Shown: one piece after another, positions 8,586 through 16,292 of the stretch
Numbering within the stretch: the stretch's first letter is position 1
How the letters are laid out: each line of letters begins with the position of its first letter
Source of the DNA: Hydrocarboniphaga sp965279055
GTDB lineage: Bacteria > Pseudomonadota > Gammaproteobacteria > Nevskiales > Nevskiaceae
Length of the DNA: 64,000 nucleotides
NCBI RefSeq assembly: GCF_965279055.1
Contig: NZ_OZ257125.1
Location: 3,348,001-3,412,000, forward strand
Direction: 5' to 3'
The notes under the pieces: model-generated
Databases searched by the model: none
What the model was told of the DNA's origin: nothing
Seen by the model: only the letters and a program-made list of their open reading frames with translations
Position numbers and translations under genes: made by a program

Positions 8586-9502
8586 GCTTCGGAATCCGAG
8601 GCGGACTTCATCATCCGCCAGATCACCATCATGCCGATCAGCTGCAGCGCCACGGCCACGATCAGCGTCACTCGGCCGCTGCTGGTGGCGAGGATGTCGG
8701 CGTAATACGCGCGATTGCGGAAGAAGATGAAAGCCGAAACCGCGATCGGAATCGCCGCCAGCACGAAGGCGGAGAAGCGCGTTTCCGCGGTCAGCGCGCG
8801 CAGCTCACGCGACGCCGCCTCGCGCATGCGGATCGCCTGGATCAGGCTGCGGAACACGTTGCGCAAGGTGCCGCCGTATTTGCGATTGATGTTGGCGGCC
8901 AGCGCCAGCACGCGCAGATCGCGAATCTGGTGAATCTCGGCGGCCTCGGCCAGTACCGTGTCCACCGGCGCGCCGAGGCGAATCTGGCGGCCGACCGAAA
9001 CGAACAGCGAGCGCAGCGGATCCTGCGATTCACGCGCCGCCGAGGCGATCGCCTCTTCCAGCGTGTTGCCGGCCGCGAGTACGCGCATCACGGCCTCCAG
9101 ATACGACGGCAGCTGCTCGACGATGCGTGCCCGGCGGCTCGCCGCGCGGCGGTTGAGCACGAACCAGGCGAACAGCCCGGCGAAGAACAGCACACTGAGG
9201 CCTTTCAACCAGCCGAAAATCAGCAGGGTCAAAGGCACCAGGCCGAGCAGGGCCAGCAGCGCGGTCGCGACCTGCGCCGGCTTGGCCTGCGAGCCGGCGC
9301 GCCACAGCAGATGGCAGGCAGCGCGCACCACCGGGTTGTAGACCTGGCCTTCGGTGACCACGGTCGACGCCACCGCGTCGTCACCGGCGCGCAGACGCAT
9401 CAGCACCTCTTCGGTGCGCGCTCGCTGCCCGGCGTAGACGAACAGGTAGATCGCGCCGGCGAACACCAGCAGCGTCAGTAAGGCGAACATGGGGAGCATC
9501 AC
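8582..9502 (-). CDS. tadB: Tad pilus inner-membrane platform protein TadB
   Basis: 306 residues. An N-terminal membrane helix, a pair of helices near residues 80-120 and a C-terminal pair surround a type II secretion F domain (LPSYLEAVMRVLAAGNTLEEA). It is the TadC partner in the platform that converts ATPase motion into pilin extrusion. Its start overlaps the stop of cpaF by 4 bp (9499-9502). Confidence 0.92.
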   Translation of the reverse strand: MMLPMFALLTLLVFAGAIYLFVYAGQRARTEEVLMRLRAGDDAVASTVVTEGQVYNPVVRAACHLLWRAGSQAKPAQVATALLALLGLVPLTLLIFGWLKGLSVLFFAGLFAWFVLNRRAASRRARIVEQLPSYLEAVMRVLAAGNTLEEAIASAARESQDPLRSLFVSVGRQIRLGAPVDTVLAEAAEIHQIRDLRVLALAANINRKYGGTLRNVFRSLIQAIRMREAASRELRALTAETRFSAFVLAAIPIAVSAFIFFRNRAYYADILATSSGRVTLIVAVALQLIGMMVIWRMMKSASDSEA

Positions 9503-10719
9503 GCGCCGGCCCTCAGATCGAGGTGGCGGCCGGCGTCGACGTCATAGCGGAACACATCGCGCAGCAGCAACGGCTCGCTGCCACTGCTGTGAACCTCGGC
9601 CACCGACATCACGCGGCGCTCGCCTGTCGCCAGGCGGGCGACATGCACGAACAGGTGCACGGCCGAGGCGATCTGCGCGCGGAAATTGGCTTCGCTGCCG
9701 GTATAGCCGGCGAAGCCGGCGAGCAGTTCCAGGCGATGCACCGCTTCCTTCGGTGCATTGGCATGCAAGGTGGTCATCGAGCCGTCGTGGCCGGTGTTCA
9801 TCGCCTGCAGCATGTCCATGACTTCGTCGCCGCGGACTTCGCCGACGATGATGCGATCCGGGCGCATGCGCAGCGCGTTGCGCACCAGGTCGCGCGCCGA
9901 CACCGCACGCTGGCCCTCCAGGTTCGGCGGCCGCGTTTCCAGGCGCACGACGTGATCGTGCTCCAGCCGCAGCTCGGCCGCGTCTTCGACGGTGATGACG
10001 CGCTCGGTCGGCGGTATCCACTGCGACAGCAGATTGAGGAACGTGGTTTTGCCCGAGCCGGTGCCGCCGACGATGATGGTGTTGGCGCGCTTGCTGACGC
10101 GCTGGTGCAGATAGTCCAGCTCGGCCTGCGATGCGGTGCCGGACGCGAGCAGGTCGGCAGCGGTCAGCGCCTTGCGACGGAATTTGCGGATCGACACGCA
10201 GGGGCCGTCGAGCGCGATCGGCGGCACGATCGCATTGACGCGCGAGCCGTCGGCGAGGCGTGCATCGACCATCGGCGTGGACTCGTCGACGCGGCGGCCG
10301 ATCGGCGCCAGGATGCGCTGGATCACGCGCAGCACGTGCGCGTCATTGACGAAACGCACCGGCGCCACCGACAGCTTGCCGGCGCGTTCGATGAACACCT
10401 TGTTCGGACCATTGACGACGATGTCGTTGACGCTGTCGTCGTCCACCAGGCTCTGGATCGGGCCGTAGCCCATCAGCTCGTCGCGCGCATCCGTGGCCAG
10501 CGCTTCGCTTTCGCGCTGATTCACCGGCAGCCGCTGCTGCATGATGTAGAGCTTGACCTGCTCGGCGACGAAGCGCTCGACACGAATCGCTTCCCACTGG
10601 TCGATGTCGAGATTGCGCTCCTCGATCAGGCCGATCAGGTACCGGTGCAGCGCGCTCTTGAGCTGCTGGTACTGGTCCGTCAGCCGGAACCGCGACATCT
10701 GGTCGTTGGACGCGCTCAT
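9499..10719 (-). CDS. cpaF: Tad pilus assembly ATPase TadA/CpaF
   Basis: 406 residues, a secretion ATPase of the VirB11/CpaF family. Walker A GGTGSGKT is at residues 218-225, and the Walker B/Asp box region RIIVGEVRGDE follows, with a His box LHANAP. It powers extension of the Flp pilus from the cytoplasmic side. It lies 15 bp downstream of tadZ and overlaps tadB, in the usual order for Tad loci. Confidence 0.95.
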   Translation of the reverse strand: MSASNDQMSRFRLTDQYQQLKSALHRYLIGLIEERNLDIDQWEAIRVERFVAEQVKLYIMQQRLPVNQRESEALATDARDELMGYGPIQSLVDDDSVNDIVVNGPNKVFIERAGKLSVAPVRFVNDAHVLRVIQRILAPIGRRVDESTPMVDARLADGSRVNAIVPPIALDGPCVSIRKFRRKALTAADLLASGTASQAELDYLHQRVSKRANTIIVGGTGSGKTTFLNLLSQWIPPTERVITVEDAAELRLEHDHVVRLETRPPNLEGQRAVSARDLVRNALRMRPDRIIVGEVRGDEVMDMLQAMNTGHDGSMTTLHANAPKEAVHRLELLAGFAGYTGSEANFRAQIASAVHLFVHVARLATGERRVMSVAEVHSSGSEPLLLRDVFRYDVDAGRHLDLRAGA

Positions 10720-10734
10720 GTCAGGCGATGGCGA

Positions 10735-11931
10735 TCAGCGAAACAGCCGGCCGAGCAGGCCCTTGGCCGCCGCGGGTTCGGTGACTTCGACCGGCTGCCC
10801 GGCGACCAGGCCCGCCGCCAGCCGGCGCATCTCGATCAGGTAGGCGTCCTTGGGATTGGTCTTGAACAGCGTCTCGCCGGAATTCATCGCCTGGATGCGC
10901 GTCTGCGCATGCGCGCCGAGCGTCGCCATCAGCGGCAGGCCGAGCAACTCGGCCAGGCTCTCCGGCTCCAGGCCGAGGCGATGACGGTAGTTGTCGATGA
11001 CCAGGCCGACGCGATCCATCGGCGCGTCTTCGCCGCGCAAGGCGCGCAGCAGGTATTTGTTGTGGCGTGACTTCAGGATCGACTGGTCGGTGACCAGCAG
11101 CGTGCGATCGGCCTGTGCCAGCACCGCGCGCAGCACGTCGATCGAGCTGAAACCGTCGATCGCCAGCACGGTGCAGGCGAACAGGCCGCGCAGCACGCCG
11201 ATCAGCCGCAGCAGCGGATCGGAATCGATCAGCGGCCGGCCCAGCAGTTCTTCCGGCAGGCTCAGCACGTAGAGGCCGCTTTCGTGTTTGGGGAACGCGG
11301 TCTCGACCAGAGTCGCATCGCAGCGATGCACGTCGTTGATCGCGTCGAGTACGCCGTAGGTGGGGCTCAGATTCAGGAACACCGAGGTCGCGCCGGCCGG
11401 CGTCGCCAGATCCAGCAGCAGCACGCGCTCCTTCAGCCGCAGCCGCTCCTGGCAGGCATAGGCCAGATGCTCGGCAAGAAACGCGATGCTGTCGCTGGGA
11501 TGCGCCGACATCACCGCCGCGAGCACCCCCTGCTTGCCGCGCGCGCTCGGCGTGATGCTCGCGGTACGCCGCAGCAGCTTGCCGACCAGTGCCGCGATGT
11601 TCGCCTCGTCGCGACGCAGCACGAAGAAATCGCGCGCGCCGGCGCGCATGGCCGCCAGTACCAGCGCCGGATTGTTGTCGACACCCAGGCCGACCAGGAT
11701 CAGGTCCGGAAAGCGCTCGACCACGCTCTCGACCATCGCCGCGCGCTGTTCGGCATTGTCCGGATGAAATTCGATGAACAGCAACTCTGGCCGGCCGGCG
11801 AACTCGAGCCGGCTGAGCAGGTCTTCGGTGTCGATCGGCCGCACCAGCGAGAAATCCGCGGTGGCGACCGCGGTCTGCAGCCAGTTGGCATAAACCGGGT
11901 CATCCGCTACGACAAAGGCCTGAGTCTTCAC
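10735..11931 (-). CDS. cpaE: TadZ/CpaE-like pilus localisation protein without a recognisable P-loop
   Basis: 398 residues. The N-terminal third resembles an atypical receiver domain, with LLFIEFHPDN where a phospho-acceptor aspartate is expected. The C-terminal two thirds has the MinD/ParA-like fold of CpaE (VLLLDLATPAGATSVFLNLSPTYG). The segment expected to hold the deviant Walker A motif reads VLAAVMSAHPSDS and lacks the Gly-Lys pattern. TadZ proteins place the Tad machine at the cell pole. The position between the cpaC secretin and the cpaF ATPase supports the name. Confidence 0.85.
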   Translation of the reverse strand: MKTQAFVVADDPVYANWLQTAVATADFSLVRPIDTEDLLSRLEFAGRPELLFIEFHPDNAEQRAAMVESVVERFPDLILVGLGVDNNPALVLAAMRAGARDFFVLRRDEANIAALVGKLLRRTASITPSARGKQGVLAAVMSAHPSDSIAFLAEHLAYACQERLRLKERVLLLDLATPAGATSVFLNLSPTYGVLDAINDVHRCDATLVETAFPKHESGLYVLSLPEELLGRPLIDSDPLLRLIGVLRGLFACTVLAIDGFSSIDVLRAVLAQADRTLLVTDQSILKSRHNKYLLRALRGEDAPMDRVGLVIDNYRHRLGLEPESLAELLGLPLMATLGAHAQTRIQAMNSGETLFKTNPKDAYLIEMRRLAAGLVAGQPVEVTEPAAAKGLLGRLFR

Positions 11932-12003
11932 TCTGTGGTTCCGGCAGTTTGCGGAGGCGAGTACAGGAATATCACGATGAGAACCGAGGGCGACAAGCGA
12001 CGC

Positions 12004-13443
12004 TCAGCGACCAAAACCGTAGTCGGTGGGTTTGAAATCGCCGGTCTCCTCGAATACCAGGCGGCCGTAGTCGTCCTTGGTCTTGTCGTAGGCGGCGCCC
12101 GGCATCGGCGGCAGCCGCGCCTCGCGCGCCAGCGGACGCACCAGGTGCGGTGTCACGATCATGATCAGCTCGCGGCTGCTGCGATCCACCGAGGCGCTCT
12201 TGAAGAACGCGCCGAGCACCGGCACGTCGCCGAGCCACGGCACCTTGTCGACGTTCTGCACGAGGCTGGTGCTGACCAGGCCGGAAATCACGAAGCTTTC
12301 GCCGTCGCCGAGTTCCACCGTGGTATCGGTGCGACGCACTTTCAGCGCCGGCACCGAAATACCATTGATCGACACGGCGGCGGTGTAATCGAGATCGCTG
12401 ACTTCGGGCGCGACTTTCAGCGCGATGCGATCACGCGACAGCACGGTCGGCGTCACGTTGACGCGAATGCCGAATTCCTTGTAAGTGATGGTGATCGACG
12501 CATTGCCGGTACCGCCGCCGCCCTGCGACACCGGGATCGGGAATTCGCCGCCGGCGAGGAAGCTCGCGGTCTGGCCGCTCATCGCGGTCAGGCTGGGCTC
12601 GGCCAGCACCCGCGCCATGCCCTTGCCCTCGAGCACGCTGAGCACGCCGAGCAGGCCGTTGGCGGCATTGCCGAAGACCAGGCTGAACGCGTCCTGCAGC
12701 GGCACGAAGCCAGAGCCGCCACCCAGCAGATAGCCGCCCGGGGTATTCGAGTTGTAGCCACCGCCGCCGCTAGCGGAGCCGCCCTCGATGCTCGAAAGGC
12801 CGCCCGGGCCGGCGATGCCGGCCGTGGTGTTGGACACGTTCTTGAAGAAGTTGAAGCCATAGCGCTGCGCGACCGTGCGGTTGACCTCGGCGATCTTGAT
12901 CTGCGTCATCACCTGGGTGTCGAGATTGACCACGCTGGTATCGGCGACCGGATCCTTGCCGTTGGCCGCGCCGAGGCTGGCGCGGCGATGCGCGATCAGG
13001 TTCGGCATGCTGCCTTCGAGGCTGTAGCCTTTTTCGACGCGGGCACCCGCGAGTTCCGGATCGGACGCTGACGGCTGCATCGGGTCTTTGACCGCACCGA
13101 CCTTGACGCGATACTCGACCGGCGCGCCGCCGGTCCAGACGATCAGGCTGGTGATGCCGAGCTTCTTGCCGCTGACCAGCAGCTCGCGGCCATTGATGAC
13201 GTTGACATCGGCGATGGTCGGCTCGCCGACCGCGACGCGGCGGATGGTCGCGGTTTCACGAACCAGCTTGTGCGTGCCGGCTTCGACCTGGATGACGTGA
13301 TCCGCCGGGATCGTGCTTGCCGGCGCCGCGGCGGCGGCCGGCGCGGCCGCTGGGGCTGCACCCGAGAGCAGCATGCAGGCCAGCAGCAGGCCGCTCTTCC
13401 ATTTGCCGTTCGTGCCTATCGACTGCTTCATTCGCACTCTCAC
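12004..13443 (-). CDS. cpaC: Tad pilus outer-membrane secretin CpaC/RcpA
   Basis: 479 residues. A signal peptide (ACMLLSGAAPAAA) is followed by the secretin N-terminal pilus domain (VIQVEAGTHKLVRE..., VGEPTIADVNVINGRELLVSGK). A BON-like middle and the secretin pore domain follow (AEPSLTAMSGQTASFLAGGE through LGDVPVLGAFFKS and IVTPHLVRP). A Gly/Ser/Asn-rich stretch near residues 205-240 probably forms a flexible loop. It makes the outer-membrane channel for the Flp pilus. The neighbours are cpaB upstream and tadZ downstream. Confidence 0.93.
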   Translation of the reverse strand: MRVRMKQSIGTNGKWKSGLLLACMLLSGAAPAAAPAAAAAPASTIPADHVIQVEAGTHKLVRETATIRRVAVGEPTIADVNVINGRELLVSGKKLGITSLIVWTGGAPVEYRVKVGAVKDPMQPSASDPELAGARVEKGYSLEGSMPNLIAHRRASLGAANGKDPVADTSVVNLDTQVMTQIKIAEVNRTVAQRYGFNFFKNVSNTTAGIAGPGGLSSIEGGSASGGGGYNSNTPGGYLLGGGSGFVPLQDAFSLVFGNAANGLLGVLSVLEGKGMARVLAEPSLTAMSGQTASFLAGGEFPIPVSQGGGGTGNASITITYKEFGIRVNVTPTVLSRDRIALKVAPEVSDLDYTAAVSINGISVPALKVRRTDTTVELGDGESFVISGLVSTSLVQNVDKVPWLGDVPVLGAFFKSASVDRSSRELIMIVTPHLVRPLAREARLPPMPGAAYDKTKDDYGRLVFEETGDFKPTDYGFGR

Positions 13444-13518
13444 GTCGTCATCGCCTTTTTTTCAAGCGCCCGGAGCCTGCTTTGCTCCGGTCCCCATTTG
13501 TTGGTTTGCTGCGAGCCG

Positions 13519-14493
13519 CTACGGTTTGACGGCGACCGTCTGCACATCGGCAGCCCGGTACACCGGCACCTGGATCGGCGCGCTGTTCTGCTTCGCCGGC
13601 GGCGGCTTGATCCGCGCCAGCTGCTCCATCGACAGCGCCTTGTCCGGCACCTTGTACGACTCGATCTTGGCCAGCGTGTCGGTGCTCGGCGGCAGGCCGC
13701 CGGCCAGCGTCGGCTCGGCCGGCGTCACCACATCGTCGGTACCCGGCGCGTTCTGGCCGTACAGCGCCAGGCGCAGTTCGCCCTGGCTGGCGCCGAGCAT
13801 CAGCCGCGTCGTGTCCGCTTCGGCAACCGCGAGCACCGCGGTGCGCGTGCGCCGGGTCTGCGTGGTGCGATTCAGATTGGGCGTGCCGGCCTTCTTTTCG
13901 TCGTCGTCCGTCAGGCCCTCGGGCCGCTCGACCAGGCGCTCTTCATAGGCCAGCACGCGCACCTGCTTCAGCAGCACACGCGCCTGAGCGGCGGTCACAT
14001 CCTTGGAATCGCGCAGATAGACCAGCACGTCGACCATGTCGCCGGGACGGACGAAACCTCCGACCGCGACCACGTCGTTGATCTCCACTGATACCGCCTG
14101 GAAGCCCGGCGGGATCGCTCGCGCCAGCAGGTTGCCCTCACCGAAATAGCGCTTGGTCACCGGGGCGCCGCCGTCGAGATCGACGATCGGCTCCTTGCCG
14201 ACGACCTGGGCGACGCTGGTGTAGTAGTCGGCCGGTGCGACGCTGACTTCGACCAGCGCGACGTCGTCCTTGCCGATCGGCCGATACGCCGCCAGCGGCT
14301 TGAGTGCGACCACGGCCAGGGTCTTGGGAACCACCGGCGCGTCGGCGTTGACTGCAACTTTCGCCGGCTTCTGCGCGTTCTCGGCGTAGTTATGGCTGAT
14401 GCGATACAGCACGACCGCCAGCACCAGGGTCAGGATCAGGCCGATAACCGCCATCAGCTTTGCAGCCGAACTACTCATCAGATTGCTCCCCAA
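13519..14493 (-). CDS. cpaB: Flp pilus assembly protein CpaB/RcpC
   Basis: 324 residues. It has one N-terminal membrane helix (LMAVIGLILTLVLAVVLYRI), a SAF-type domain (LKPLAAYRPIGKDDVALVEV) and the RcpC-like region with GFVRPGDMVDVLVYL. CpaB is a periplasmic accessory protein of Tad secretins. An alternative ATG at 14478 would shorten it by five codons. It lies between tadE and cpaC. Confidence 0.92.
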   Translation of the reverse strand: MGSNLMSSSAAKLMAVIGLILTLVLAVVLYRISHNYAENAQKPAKVAVNADAPVVPKTLAVVALKPLAAYRPIGKDDVALVEVSVAPADYYTSVAQVVGKEPIVDLDGGAPVTKRYFGEGNLLARAIPPGFQAVSVEINDVVAVGGFVRPGDMVDVLVYLRDSKDVTAAQARVLLKQVRVLAYEERLVERPEGLTDDDEKKAGTPNLNRTTQTRRTRTAVLAVAEADTTRLMLGASQGELRLALYGQNAPGTDDVVTPAEPTLAGGLPPSTDTLAKIESYKVPDKALSMEQLARIKPPPAKQNSAPIQVPVYRAADVQTVAVKP

Positions 14494-14530
14494 TCGAATC
14501 CGCGCAGGTCCATCGACCCCGCGGTTAAAG

Positions 14531-15040
14531 CTACCCCGAAAGCAGCGTCACGCCTACGCCAACCAGCGTGGCTGGCAGCGGCGGCACATTACCTATGCCG
14601 GGGAGGTTCAGCACTGCAAAGATAGTGGAAATCGGAAACGTGATTTGCACGACGATCGGCATACCGCCCGAATCCGCCGAAGGGCAGTAGGGGCTTGCGC
14701 CGCCGCCCGAAGCATTGCAGGGCAGCACGTCGATCACCATCTGCGACCGCTGCGACTCGGGCAGCCAGCTGAGTACGCCCTGTGCCGTGGTCTGGGCGTA
14801 GGTCTGTACCGATCCCAGGTAGGTGCTGTCCAGTGCCGGGTTGACCGCGACTGCCGACTCGGCCCCCTGCTGCGCCGCGTAATTGATCGACTCGTAAATG
14901 ACGTAGACATAGGCGTAGACGAACATCGCGTAGGTCAAGGCCAGCAACAGGGGCAGCACGAAAGCGAATTCGATCGCGGTCGCCCCCGACTGCCGCTGCG
15001 GCAGTTGCTGATCCCGCCCTGGCCTACGCAATGCGTCCAT
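14531..15040 (-). CDS. tadE: TadE-like pseudopilin
   Basis: 169 residues. A short basic leader ends in QSGATAIEF: a processing glycine followed by a mature start with Glu at +5, as in class III prepilins. A hydrophobic helix (FAFVLPLLLALTYAMFVYAY) comes next. The remainder is a periplasmic domain with a Cys pair near residues 123-133 and a second hydrophobic stretch at the C-terminus. TadE is a minor pilin of the Tad system. It lies 76 bp after the flp pilin gene on the same strand. Confidence 0.85.
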   Translation of the reverse strand: MDALRRPGRDQQLPQRQSGATAIEFAFVLPLLLALTYAMFVYAYVYVIYESINYAAQQGAESAVAVNPALDSTYLGSVQTYAQTTAQGVLSWLPESQRSQMVIDVLPCNASGGGASPYCPSADSGGMPIVVQITFPISTIFAVLNLPGIGNVPPLPATLVGVGVTLLSG

Positions 15041-15116
15041 GTCCTTTTATACGGTGAAAACCGCGCTTCGCGACTCGATCGAGGCTCGTAAAGCCCGTCC
15101 AGCAGACCGACTGGAC

Positions 15117-15296
15117 TTAGGTCCCCGCGGTCGTGAGGCTGCCGCTGATTCTTTCGAACAGACCGCCGAGGTCGGTACCGACAGCCGTCAGCACGACGAT
15201 AATGGCCACCGCGATCAAGCCGGCGATCAGACCGTACTCGACGGCAGTGGCGCCTTCCTGGCGGCGGGGAAGCGAGGCATAGATTTTGGTGAACAT
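15117..15296 (-). CDS. flp: Flp-type major pilin (class III prepilin)
   Basis: 59 residues. The leader MFTKIYASLPRRQEG ends at the processing glycine (G15), and the mature protein begins ATAVEYGLIAG with the diagnostic Glu at +5 and Tyr at +6. A hydrophobic helix (GLIAGLIAVAIIVVLTAVG) makes up most of the rest. A good ribosome binding site (AGGAG, seven bases before the ATG) and a sigma-70-like promoter lie upstream. It is the first gene of the Tad operon and the structural subunit of the pilus. No prepilin peptidase gene is seen in this window. Confidence 0.92.
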   Translation of the reverse strand: MFTKIYASLPRRQEGATAVEYGLIAGLIAVAIIVVLTAVGTDLGGLFERISGSLTTAGT

Positions 15297-15343
15297 GGTG
15301 CAACTCCTTTAACGGTCGGCTGACCCCATCAGTCAGCGCCGTT

Positions 15344-15372
15344 ACTATGCTGTCGGTGCGCAGTACGGTCAA
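15344..15372 (-). promoter_or_regulatory. Putative sigma-70 promoter of the flp/tad operon
   Basis: Read on the minus strand, TTGACC (15372-15367) and CATAGT (15349-15344) are separated by 17 bp, close to the -35/-10 consensus. The predicted leader before the flp ATG is about 40 nt. This is a motif match only. An enhancer-type or cyclic-di-GMP-responsive promoter could also be present. Confidence 0.45.
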
Positions 15373-15449
15373 AGCTCCCGGCTGACACAATCTGTACCGC
15401 TTATCGGACCCCTCAGGCGGCAGCGGCCAGCTTACCGGACAAACGGATC

Positions 15450-16292
15450 ATGTCGACTTACGCCATCGGCGACCTGCAGGGATGTTACGACGAATTCCGT
15501 CAGCTGCTGGACCGGATCGCCTACACACCCACGCGCGATCGCATCCTGCTGGCCGGCGATCTGGTCAACCGCGGCCCGCAGTCACTGGCCTGCCTGCGCT
15601 TTGCACGGGATCAAGCCGGAGCGGTGCGCTGCGTGCTCGGCAATCACGATCTGCACCTGCTGGCCTGCGCCGCCGATCGCCGCCGGCTCAAGCCCGGCGA
15701 CACGCTGGCCGAAATCCTCGACGCGCCCGACGCCGCCGAGTTGCTGGCCTGGCTGGCAGCGCAACCGCTGGCGCTGCATGAAGCTGAACACGATCTGCTG
15801 ATGATCCACGCCGGCCTGCCGCCGCAATGGGATCTGGCGCAGACGCTGGCGCTGGCGGCCGAGGCATCCGCCGTGCTGGCCGGATCGGATCGCACCGAAT
15901 TCTTCTCGCACATGTACGGCGATCAGCCGTCGATCTGGGACGACTCGCTGGTCGGCTGGGACCGCACCCGCTTCGTCATCAATTGTTTCACGCGGCTGCG
16001 CTACTGCAGCGCCGACGGGCGGCTGGCGATGAAGCCCAAGGGCGCGCCCGGCTCGCAGGCCGAGGGCCTGCTGCCCTGGTTCGCGGTGCCGGGCCGGCGC
16101 ACGGCCGGCACACGCATCGTGTTTGGCCACTGGTCGACGCTGGGCCGCGTCGAATGGCCGGAGCATCGCGTCTGGGGCCTGGACACCGGCTGCGTTTGGG
16201 GCGCGAAGCTGACCGCGTTGAACCTCGACAGCGGCGAGCTGACCAGCCTGCCCTGCGCCGACCACCGCCAGCCCGGCGGCAGCGCGGACTAG
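15450..16292 (+). CDS. apaH: Symmetrical bis(5'-nucleosyl)-tetraphosphatase ApaH
   Basis: 280 residues, normal for ApaH. It hydrolyses Ap4A to two ADP and can remove Np4 caps from RNA. Metallophosphatase motifs are YAIGDLQGCYDE (residues 4-15), LAGDLVNRG, GNHDLH and IHAGLPP, with VFGHWS near the C-terminus. In related genomes it ends the surA-pdxA-rsmA-apaG-apaH unit. Here it stands alone and divergent from the pilin gene. Its TAG stop overlaps the stop of the convergent RND gene through the shared bases CTAG (16289-16292). Confidence 0.96.
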   Translation: MSTYAIGDLQGCYDEFRQLLDRIAYTPTRDRILLAGDLVNRGPQSLACLRFARDQAGAVRCVLGNHDLHLLACAADRRRLKPGDTLAEILDAPDAAELLAWLAAQPLALHEAEHDLLMIHAGLPPQWDLAQTLALAAEASAVLAGSDRTEFFSHMYGDQPSIWDDSLVGWDRTRFVINCFTRLRYCSADGRLAMKPKGAPGSQAEGLLPWFAVPGRRTAGTRIVFGHWSTLGRVEWPEHRVWGLDTGCVWGAKLTALNLDSGELTSLPCADHRQPGGSAD

